Positions 1 through 5,414 of a DNA stretch of 5,820 bases are shown in pieces; the stretch's first letter is position 1; every line of letters begins with the position of its first letter. Source of the DNA: Planctomycetia bacterium (GTDB taxonomy: Bacteria; Planctomycetota; Phycisphaerae; Phycisphaerales; SM1A02); the NCBI GenBank assembly GCA_009936695.1, contig JAACEA010000020.1, positions 1 through 5,820 of the forward strand, given 5' to 3'. A program made the position numbers and the translations under genes. A model generated the notes under the pieces. The model searched no databases. It saw nothing but the letters and a program-made list of their open reading frames with translations, and was not told where the DNA came from.

Positions 1-123
1 AAGACGTTGGGGTGCGTGCGTCGGAATCGCGAGAGGCCTGAGGGCCGATCATCCGACGAGGGCGTCCGCGTGTATCGCGGTGATCGCCAAGCGTCGAGGC
101 GTCGCGCCTGCGGACGAGCGGGC

Positions 124-822
124 TCAGGCGCGTCCGTAGACCGGGACCAGGGTCCCGGTGGTCAGGGCGTTCGCCGGACTCGCCAGCCAGACCATGGTTC
201 GCGCGACCTCCTCGACCTTCGGCCACGCGTCGAAATCCGCGTCCGGCATGGCCGCTCGGTTCGCCGGCGTGTCCATGATCGACGGGGCGACCGCGTTCAC
301 GAGAATGCCGTCGTCGACCACCTCCTTCGCGAGGCACTGGGTCAGACTCGCGACCGCGGCCTTGCTGGTCGAATACGCCAGCATGCCGCCGGCCGGTTCG
401 ATCGCGGGTCGGGCGATCACGTTGACGATCCGGCCGCCATCCTCCGCCGGTCGGCCCGCGGCCCGCATCGCCTTGACCGCCTCCCGGCAGCAGAGGAAGC
501 AGGTCCCCGCGTTGAGTCGCATCATGGATTCGAAGTCAGCCTGGGTGACGTCCTCGATCGGTCCCATCGCGAAGCCGCCCGCGACGTGGATCGACGCGTA
601 GATCGGCCCGGCCTTGGCGTACATCGCCGTCACCGACGCCTCGTCGCCGAGGTCGACCTCGTGCAGGGTGACGTGGTCCTTGAAATCGATGCGATCGAGC
701 TCGCGAGCGTCCCGCCAGGTGACGTGAACCTCGGCCCCGTGCTCGAGAAGGTCACGGACGACCTCGGAGCCGAGGGCGCCGGTTCCGCCGGTGACCAGAC
801 AGGGGCGATTGGTGAAGGGCAT
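124..822 (-). CDS. SDR-family NAD(P)-dependent oxidoreductase, possible active-site variant
   Basis: This 232-residue protein has the length and layout of a classical short-chain dehydrogenase/reductase, a soluble Rossmann-fold oxidoreductase. Visible motifs are the dinucleotide-binding TGGTGALG (residues 11-18), Asp57 after the third strand (VDLGD), the HVAGG stretch (79-83) in place of the usual NNAG, the structural Asn104 in LNAG, and the YxxxK pair Tyr150/Lys154 in YSTSK. A basic Arg37 after the second strand (TWRDAR) could favour NADP(H), which is inference. Oddly, the residue 13 before the catalytic Tyr, normally Ser, is Ala137 (VIARPAIEP). The ATG at 822 is supported by GGAG with an 8-nt spacer, and the nucleotide-binding motif begins about 10 residues in, as usual. 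It is divergent from glycyl-tRNA synthetase and no same-strand neighbour is in view, so the substrate cannot be predicted. Family assignment is secure; function is unknown. Confidence 0.93.
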   Translation of the reverse strand: MPFTNRPCLVTGGTGALGSEVVRDLLEHGAEVHVTWRDARELDRIDFKDHVTLHEVDLGDEASVTAMYAKAGPIYASIHVAGGFAMGPIEDVTQADFESMMRLNAGTCFLCCREAVKAMRAAGRPAEDGGRIVNVIARPAIEPAGGMLAYSTSKAAVASLTQCLAKEVVDDGILVNAVAPSIMDTPANRAAMPDADFDAWPKVEEVARTMVWLASPANALTTGTLVPVYGRA

Positions 823-988
823 GGTCGGAGCTCCGGACGCAGGGTCGCTGGCGAGGGGGTGGGAATCCGGCGTTCCTGGTGGACGTCCTCGACGCCCGCC
901 GCCGGGCTGCGAATCCTACCCGCTACCATGTTCGGCTTCCGCGATCCGATTCACCCCCCGCCATGGCCCACACCCGAGCCCGACACCG
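823..988. promoter_or_regulatory. Divergent intergenic region between the SDR gene and glycyl-tRNA synthetase
   Basis: These 166 bp separate two genes reading away from each other, so they should contain both promoters and 5' leaders. I see no convincing -35/-10 pair. TACCAT (924-929, plus strand) and TAGGAT (918-913, minus strand) each match four of six -10 bases but have no good -35 partner. No long inverted repeat, T-box or riboswitch-like fold is evident. A nine-codon reading frame (963-992) overlaps the synthetase start. Confidence 0.4.
831..834 (-). promoter_or_regulatory. Ribosome binding site of the SDR gene
   Basis: On the minus strand GGAG lies 8 nt upstream of the ATG at 822. This is good Shine-Dalgarno spacing and fixes the SDR start. 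Confidence 0.7.
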
Positions 989-2536
989 ATGAGCGAAACG
1001 ACCACCAAGCGCATGGAGGACATCGTCGCCCTCTGCCGACGACGAGGCTTCATCTTCCAGAGTTCCGAGATCTACGGCGGCATCAACGGCTTCTGGGACT
1101 ACGGCCCCAACGGCGTCGAGCTGAAGCGGAATCTCAAGGACGCCTGGTGGGCGGACATCGTCCACGGCGACGCGACCGGCCCGACCGGTGCGAACGTCAA
1201 GGTGGTCGGCGTCGACTGCACCATCATCATGAACCCGAAGACCTGGGTCGCTTCGGGCCACGTCGGCGGCTTCAACGATCCGATGGTCGACTGCAAGGAG
1301 TCGAAGTCCCGCTACCGGGCCGACCACCTGGTCTGCCTCGGCGTGAAGGGCGACACCAGCGGACGCATCTTCGTCTGCATCGAAGGCGACGACGACAGCA
1401 CGGCCAAGGCCCGCAAGAAGCTCGACAAGTACGTGAAGCGCACCGTCGCCGACGAGGAGATCGACACCTGCCCGTTCACCGATCTCTCCGCCGACGAGCG
1501 GGCGATCTCGGTCGGCCCCGACGCGAAGGAACCCGGGACCCTCACCGAGCCCCGGATGTTCAACCTGATGTTCGAGACCCACTGCGGGGCGATCCGCGAC
1601 GAGAACTCGAAGGCCTACCTGCGGCCCGAGACCGCGCAGGGGATCTTCACCAACTTCAACAACATCGTCGATTCGAGCCGGGTGAAGGTGCCGTTCGGCA
1701 TCGCCCAGATCGGCAAGGCGTTCCGCAACGAGGTCACCCCGCGGAACTTCACCTTCCGGAGTCGCGAGTTCGAACAGATGGAACTCGAGTTCTTCATCCA
1801 TCCCAGCGAAGCCGAGGACTGGTACGCCTGGTGGCGTGAACAGCGGTACGCGTGGTGGAAGGAGATCGGCCTCGCCGGCGACAACCTGATCCTCCGCGAG
1901 CACGATCGCGGCGAGCTCGCCCACTACGCCAAGGAAGGGGCCGGCACCTGCGATATCGAGTACCGGTTCCCCTTCACCGCACCCGGCTTCGGCGAACTCG
2001 AGGGCGTCGCCCATCGATCCGACTACGACCTGCGTCAGCACGCCGAGCACTGCGGCAAGGGCGACAAGATGCGGTACTTCGACCAGGAGAAGAACGAGCG
2101 GTACTTCCCGCACGTCATCGAACCGTCCGCGGGTGCGGACCGTGGAACGCTCGCCCTCCTCTGCGAGGCCTACACCCCCGACGAAAGCCGGGCGTCCAAG
2201 GTCTTCATGAAGTTCCACCCGAGGGGCGCACCCGTGAAGGCCGCGATCTTCCCGCTCGTCGCGAAGGACGGCATGCCCGAAGTCGCCGAGAAGCTCCACA
2301 AGGAACTTCGCCGGAAGTACACCGTCGACATGGACGTCAAGCAGTCGATCGGCAAGCGCTACGCCCGCATGGACGAGGCCGGCACCCCCTACTGCTTCAC
2401 CGTCGACGGCGACTCCCTCACCGACCACGCGGTGACGGTCCGTGAACGCGACACCCAGTCGCAGGAGCGGATCGCCATCGACCGGGTCGCCGACTTCCTC
2501 GCCGACAAGATCGACGGCGCCCCCGCCGCGGAGTGA
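989..2536 (+). CDS. glyS: Glycyl-tRNA synthetase, single-chain dimeric type (class II)
   Basis: This 515-residue enzyme attaches glycine to tRNA-Gly in the cytoplasm, using ATP. It is the single-chain (alpha-2) form found in many bacteria, archaea and eukaryotes, not the alpha2/beta2 form of E. coli, and its length fits. Landmarks are the N-terminal IYGGINGFWDYGPNGVELK (28-46), LRPETAQGIF (211-220), class II motif 2 around FRNE (245-248) with FRSREFEQMELEFF (256-269), motif 3 around EPSAGADRGTLAL (378-390, Arg385), and a C-terminal anticodon-binding domain from about PVKAAIFPLVAKDGMP (415-430) to the end. The insertion at roughly 90-185 lacks the paired cysteines seen in some relatives. I chose the ATG at 989 because homology begins about ten residues later; the open frame back to 791 would overlap the SDR gene. 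There is no real Shine-Dalgarno, only GAG 10 nt upstream. The symbol glyS follows common usage for this form; glyQS is also used. Confidence 0.97.
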   Translation: MSETTTKRMEDIVALCRRRGFIFQSSEIYGGINGFWDYGPNGVELKRNLKDAWWADIVHGDATGPTGANVKVVGVDCTIIMNPKTWVASGHVGGFNDPMVDCKESKSRYRADHLVCLGVKGDTSGRIFVCIEGDDDSTAKARKKLDKYVKRTVADEEIDTCPFTDLSADERAISVGPDAKEPGTLTEPRMFNLMFETHCGAIRDENSKAYLRPETAQGIFTNFNNIVDSSRVKVPFGIAQIGKAFRNEVTPRNFTFRSREFEQMELEFFIHPSEAEDWYAWWREQRYAWWKEIGLAGDNLILREHDRGELAHYAKEGAGTCDIEYRFPFTAPGFGELEGVAHRSDYDLRQHAEHCGKGDKMRYFDQEKNERYFPHVIEPSAGADRGTLALLCEAYTPDESRASKVFMKFHPRGAPVKAAIFPLVAKDGMPEVAEKLHKELRRKYTVDMDVKQSIGKRYARMDEAGTPYCFTVDGDSLTDHAVTVRERDTQSQERIAIDRVADFLADKIDGAPAAE

Positions 2537-2560
2537 TCGAGCCCGACACGACCACGCGGT

Positions 2561-2576
2561 CCGCCGAACTCGGCGG
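2561..2576 (+). terminator. Possible weak terminator hairpin after glycyl-tRNA synthetase
   Basis: CCGCCG (2561-2566) and CGGCGG (2571-2576) form a perfect 6-bp GC stem with an AACT loop, 24 nt after the stop codon. No T-tract follows (CCCGCCGGTTG), so it is not a canonical intrinsic terminator. It may only block exonuclease, or may be chance in GC-rich DNA. Confidence 0.25.
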
Positions 2577-2625
2577 CCCGCCGGTTGAATGAGGACGTGA
2601 CTCGCGCGGCGGATGCGCCACGCCC

Positions 2626-2667
2626 CAAAAACACACGACGCGGATCCGGAGATCCGCGCCGCGTCGT
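2626..2667 (-). terminator. Intrinsic (Rho-independent) terminator, minus strand
   Basis: ACGACGCGG (2635-2643) and CCGCGTCGT (2659-2667) form a perfect 9-bp stem. The 15 nt between can pair further (GGATC/GATCC around a 4-nt loop), giving two competing stable folds. Read on the minus strand, the stem is followed after 3 nt by TTTTT (2631-2627), the classical arrangement. On the plus strand no T-tract follows. The nearest upstream minus-strand gene is the glycosyltransferase, whose stop is about 370 nt away. Confidence 0.62.
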
Positions 2668-2856
2668 CCCAATTCCCGTCGCTCCTCGTTCGGCGGATTC
2701 CCACCTTCGAACCCGGACGAAGCGTTGGTCGCTGCCCCACGACCGATCATCACGCCCTGCTCGACGGTGTTCCCGAAATTCCCGGAAGGGCCCCGTCGTT
2801 GCGAACGAAGAACCGACTTGTGCCGCCCGTGCGGTCGGATCCCGCCCAGTGATTCC

Positions 2857-2885
2857 TCGACGGTCGCCCCCCGGAGAACCGTCGA
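2857..2885. repeat. Inverted repeat, 8-bp perfect stem
   Basis: TCGACGGT (2857-2864) and ACCGTCGA (2878-2885) are perfect complements around a 13-nt spacer. It could be an RNA hairpin in a transcript of either strand or a protein-binding dyad. No T-tract follows on either side, so it is not a typical terminator. Confidence 0.45.
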
Positions 2886-2965
2886 AGCATCGAGACCGGA
2901 CCGGACCCGATCGCACGAAACGGGCATGCAGGAACTATCGTTTGTTTCCGCCCCTTGATCCATGG

Positions 2966-2987
2966 GGCATCGACCCCAATCGATGCC
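2966..2987. repeat. Inverted repeat, 8-bp perfect stem with 6-nt loop
   Basis: GGCATCGA (2966-2973) and TCGATGCC (2980-2987) pair perfectly around CCCCAA. It lies about 50 nt past the glycosyltransferase stop on the minus strand. Without a T-run it is not a canonical terminator, but it could stabilise the 3' end of that mRNA. Confidence 0.45.
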
Positions 2988-3010
2988 GACGGTCTCGCGA
3001 AGCGGGATCC

Positions 3011-3035
3011 CCCGACTCGCGGTCGGGAATTCCCG
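3011..3035 (-). repeat. Palindrome plus hairpin directly after the glycosyltransferase stop
   Basis: A 12-bp perfect palindrome CGGGAATTCCCG (3024-3035) starts one base beyond the glycosyltransferase stop codon. It overlaps a 6-bp hairpin CCCGAC/GTCGGG (3011-3016 with 3022-3027). The two structures are mutually exclusive. No T-tract is present, so termination here is uncertain. Confidence 0.35.
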
Positions 3036-3036
3036 G

Positions 3037-3774
3037 TCAGCGTTCGTACCAGAAACCCAGTCGCGCCCGACGTCGCCAGCGACCCGGACCCGCGAGTCCG
3101 ATCGAAAGCGTCTGCCAGACGAGCCGCAACGGTCCCACCGCGTTCGCCTTGCGCGGCGAGGTGAGCACCGGCGCGTCGATCCGGACCGCCGGCCCCCGCC
3201 CGAGGGCGCGGACCGCCCGGACGAACCAGACCTCTTCACTGGCATACCACTGCTCGTCGAAGCCGCCGACGGCGTCGAACGTCGACCGACGCAGGACGAG
3301 GCAGCATCCCGGCAACACGCCCGCGACGCCCAGCAGGAACAGCAGCGTGGACGTCCAGATCCGTGAGACCGCGGACTTCACGCCGGGCATCTCCACCCGC
3401 GGCCCGGCGATCGCGGCACCGTCCTCGACGGTCGCCAGGAGCGTTCGAAGCGTCTCGCTCGGAACGATGGTGTCGGCGTCGACGAAGACCAGAAGATCGC
3501 TGTCGGTGGCGGCCGCACCGGCGTTCCGAACCGCCGCGATGTGCCGTTTCTCGACCCGCACCGCCCGGGCCCCCGCGGCGGCCGCGAGCGCCGCGGTGTC
3601 GTCCTGACTCGCGTCGTCGACCACGACCACCTCGCCGGATCGCCCGAGCTCCTCCAGTCCCGCCTGCAGCACCGACACCGTCTCCGTGATCACGCCCGCC
3701 TCGTTCCAGGCCGGCACCACGATCGCCACCGTGCTTCGGGCGCGGCCCGAGGAGGTGTCGATCGATTCGTTCAC
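3037..3774 (-). CDS. Family 2 glycosyltransferase (GT-A fold)
   Basis: This 245-residue protein shows the hallmarks of a GT2 enzyme that transfers a sugar from a nucleotide-sugar donor. It has an N-terminal VAIVVPAWNEAGVI strand-helix (16-29), the nucleotide-binding VVVVDDASQDDT (49-60, Asp53/Asp54), the metal-binding DxD as FVDADT (97-102, Asp99/Asp101), and the acceptor-side GGFDE (170-174) followed by ASEEVWFVRAVRALGR (178-193), where Glu180/Glu181 occupy the catalytic-base region. The C-terminus is short and basic (GRWRRRARLGFWYER). No clear transmembrane helix is present; the hydrophobic run at 144-160 lies inside the fold. The start is GTG at 3774, preceded by GGGAG with a 7-nt spacer; the longer open frame upstream overlaps astD. 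It lies 25 bp downstream of astD and is probably co-transcribed. Donor and acceptor are unknown, and a role in arginine catabolism is not apparent. Confidence 0.9.
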   Translation of the reverse strand: MNESIDTSSGRARSTVAIVVPAWNEAGVITETVSVLQAGLEELGRSGEVVVVDDASQDDTAALAAAAGARAVRVEKRHIAAVRNAGAAATDSDLLVFVDADTIVPSETLRTLLATVEDGAAIAGPRVEMPGVKSAVSRIWTSTLLFLLGVAGVLPGCCLVLRRSTFDAVGGFDEQWYASEEVWFVRAVRALGRGPAVRIDAPVLTSPRKANAVGPLRLVWQTLSIGLAGPGRWRRRARLGFWYER

Positions 3775-3781
3775 GAGTGGG

Positions 3782-3786
3782 CTCCC
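3782..3786 (-). promoter_or_regulatory. Ribosome binding site deciding the GTG start of the glycosyltransferase
   Basis: GGGAG on the minus strand, 7 nt upstream of GTG 3774, lies in the 25-bp gap after the astD stop. It selects this start over the in-frame extension that runs back through astD. Confidence 0.7.
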
Positions 3787-3799
3787 ACGGTGGACCCGA

Positions 3800-5329
3800 T
3801 CAGGCGTCGAACCAGCCGTCCTCGACCAGCATGCCCGCGGGCGGGGCCGCGGCGCCACCTCGTTCGACCATGCTCGCGACGGGATAGGCGCAGTAGTCGA
3901 CGCTGAACGCGCCGGCGGGCCGGTGGTTCCCGCTGTGGCCGAGACCACCGAAGGGAAGCATGCTGCTCGCCCCCGCGGTTCCGGTGTTGCGATTGATGCA
4001 ACCCGATCGGCATTCATCGAAGAATCGATCCCATTCGGCGTCATCGCCGGTGAAGATCGAGGCGGCGAGTCCGTACCGGGTCGCGTTCGCCTGCTCGATC
4101 GCGGCGTCGAGCGACTCCACGATCGTGACCTGCACCAGGGGACCGAAGCACTCGCGATCCCGATCGACGCTGAAGCCGTCGACCAGCACCACCCCGGGCG
4201 TGACGAAGTGACCGGGACGGTCCATGCGCGAGGATTCGACGAGGATCCGTCCGCCCGAGGCGTGCAGATCCGACTGGAACGCCAGCACGTCGTCGACCGC
4301 GGCGGCATTGACGACGGGCCCCATGAAGACGGGATCCTCCGAATCGCCGGGGCCGACCACGATGGTGCTCGCCACCTTGCAGAACGCGTTGAGAAACCCG
4401 TCGGCGATGTCCGCGTGAAGGATGATCCGCCGGGTGCAGGTGCACCGCTGGCCGCTGGTGGCGAACGCGGCCCGGGCGCACTCGGTGACCGCCTGCCGGA
4501 GATCCGCGGACGGCATCACGACCGACGGGTTCGATCCCCCGAGTTCGAGCGCGACGATGCGTCCGGGCGAGTCGAGATTCGATTCCAGGATCCGCCGGCC
4601 GACCGGCCAGCTGCCGGTGAACAGGACCCCGTCGACGCCGTCATGGCCGGAAAGCGAGGCGGCGACCGCGGGGCCGCCCTGCACGAGACCGAAGATGCCC
4701 GCGGGCACCCCCGCCTCGACCGCCATCTCCGCGAGGGCCTGGCCGACGCCGGGGGTCTTCTCGCTGGGCTTGAGGATGACCGCGTTGCCTGCGAGAAGCG
4801 CCGGGACGAAGTGACCGTTGGGAAGGTGTGCGGGGAAGTTGAACGGCCCGAGGACCGCCATGACCCCGTGGGGCTTGTACCGGCAGTGGCCGGACTTCGT
4901 CTCGCCCGCCGCGACCTCGTAGTCCGAGATCCGGCCGGCGGAATGCTCACCCAGCGTGATGTCGACCTTGCCGGCGAGGGCGTTCGCCTCGAATCGACTC
5001 TCCGACATCACCTTGCCCATCTCGAGCGTGATGAGTTCGGCCATTCGCGGAGCACGCTCCCGGGTGACCTCCTGCCAGCGGCGGAGAATCGCCTCTCGGG
5101 CCTCCCGGCCGAGCGCATTCCACGCCGGCTGTGCCGCCCGGGCCGCGGCGACCGCGGCATCGACGTCGGCGAGTCGTTCATCGGCCCGCCAGACGACCTG
5201 GTCGGGCGCGGATGGATTGCGCGACGCGATCACGTCGCCCTCGGGAAGCGGATGGAACCGACCGTCGATCAGGTTCGCAGGCGGGCCGTCGAGAAGACCG
5301 CGATCGATCGCGGTGCCGTGCTGGGACAT
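3800..5329 (-). CDS. astD: N-succinylglutamate 5-semialdehyde dehydrogenase
   Basis: This 509-residue enzyme of the aldehyde dehydrogenase superfamily should oxidise N-succinylglutamate semialdehyde to N-succinylglutamate with NAD+, step four of the arginine succinyltransferase pathway in the cytosol. The identification rests on family-specific stretches that I recall from E. coli AstD (492 residues): HGVMAVLGPFNFPAHLPNGH (154-173), PALLAGNAVILKPSE (176-190), LVQGGP (215-220), ALELGGSNP (260-268), the active-site GQRCTCTRR (293-301), FGGLGHSGNHRP (460-471) and DYCAYPVAS (478-486). Catalytic residues are visible: nucleophile Cys296, general base Glu262, Asn164 for the oxyanion hole, and cofactor-binding Lys187 and Glu393 (ECFGPL). 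Compared with E. coli it has an N-terminal extension of roughly 18 residues. The ATG at 5329 is preceded by GGAGAA at 8 nt. It sits 84 bp after astA, which reinforces the assignment. Confidence 0.93.
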   Translation of the reverse strand: MSQHGTAIDRGLLDGPPANLIDGRFHPLPEGDVIASRNPSAPDQVVWRADERLADVDAAVAAARAAQPAWNALGREAREAILRRWQEVTRERAPRMAELITLEMGKVMSESRFEANALAGKVDITLGEHSAGRISDYEVAAGETKSGHCRYKPHGVMAVLGPFNFPAHLPNGHFVPALLAGNAVILKPSEKTPGVGQALAEMAVEAGVPAGIFGLVQGGPAVAASLSGHDGVDGVLFTGSWPVGRRILESNLDSPGRIVALELGGSNPSVVMPSADLRQAVTECARAAFATSGQRCTCTRRIILHADIADGFLNAFCKVASTIVVGPGDSEDPVFMGPVVNAAAVDDVLAFQSDLHASGGRILVESSRMDRPGHFVTPGVVLVDGFSVDRDRECFGPLVQVTIVESLDAAIEQANATRYGLAASIFTGDDAEWDRFFDECRSGCINRNTGTAGASSMLPFGGLGHSGNHRPAGAFSVDYCAYPVASMVERGGAAAPPAGMLVEDGWFDA

Positions 5330-5337
5330 GGGTCGTG

Positions 5338-5343
5338 TTCTCC
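5338..5343 (-). promoter_or_regulatory. Ribosome binding site of astD
   Basis: GGAGAA on the minus strand lies 8 nt upstream of the ATG at 5329. The 84-bp gap to astA is otherwise unremarkable apart from a weak 5-bp hairpin (GGCCG/CGGCC, 5372-5386). Confidence 0.7.
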
Positions 5344-5414
5344 GTGCGAAACGGTCGAGGACGATTCCGGCGGCCGATTCCCGGCCCTGGAGCGGTCGTC
5401 AGGGACGGGCGGGC

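Larger units (their letters stand above)
2537..3036. other. Gene-free, hairpin-rich convergent intergenic region (500 bp)
   Basis: This stretch lies between the converging 3' ends of glycyl-tRNA synthetase (plus) and the glycosyltransferase (minus). Open frames cross it on both strands, but their translations are Arg/Pro/Ser-rich without recognisable motifs and look like by-products of high GC content. It is somewhat richer in A and T than the flanking genes (for example around 2936-2950). It contains at least three perfect 8-9-bp inverted repeats (2635-2667, 2857-2885, 2966-2987) and smaller hairpins next to each gene end. I do not recognise tRNA, tmRNA, RNase P, SRP or 6S RNA signatures. 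With the minus-strand terminator at its left side, it may hold a small RNA or a long structured 3' UTR; this is inference. Confidence 0.55.

Noticed and set aside
1..123. Possible gene or terminator at the left end
   Set aside because: No minus- or plus-strand frame has recognisable content; the only hairpin (AGGCG/CGCCT, 97-109) is short and lacks a T-tract.
913..929. Promoter -10 elements TACCAT (plus) and TAGGAT (minus)
   Set aside because: Each matches four of six bases with no acceptable -35 at 16-18 bp; too weak to annotate.
791..988. Upstream start for glycyl-tRNA synthetase at 791
   Set aside because: It would overlap the SDR 5' end and add 66 unconserved residues; homology starts just after ATG 989.
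7..1839. Long open frame on the plus strand, antisense to the SDR gene and out of frame with the synthetase
   Set aside because: The translation is Arg/Gly/Pro-rich with no motif and overlaps two genes with clear family signatures; such shadows are usual at high GC.
2704..2714. Minus-strand GGGTTCGAAGG resembling a tRNA T-loop
   Set aside because: The flanks do not form a 5-bp T-stem and no acceptor, D or anticodon arm fits around it.
923..2740. 605-codon minus-strand frame antisense to glycyl-tRNA synthetase
   Set aside because: It is low in motif content (Val/Gly/Leu/Asp-rich) and mirrors the codon pattern of the real gene; no homology recognised.
3775..4308. N-terminal extension of the glycosyltransferase frame into astD
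   Set aside because: The extra 178 residues are Arg/Ser/Thr-rich with no motif and overlap conserved astD sequence; GTG 3774 has a good ribosome binding site.
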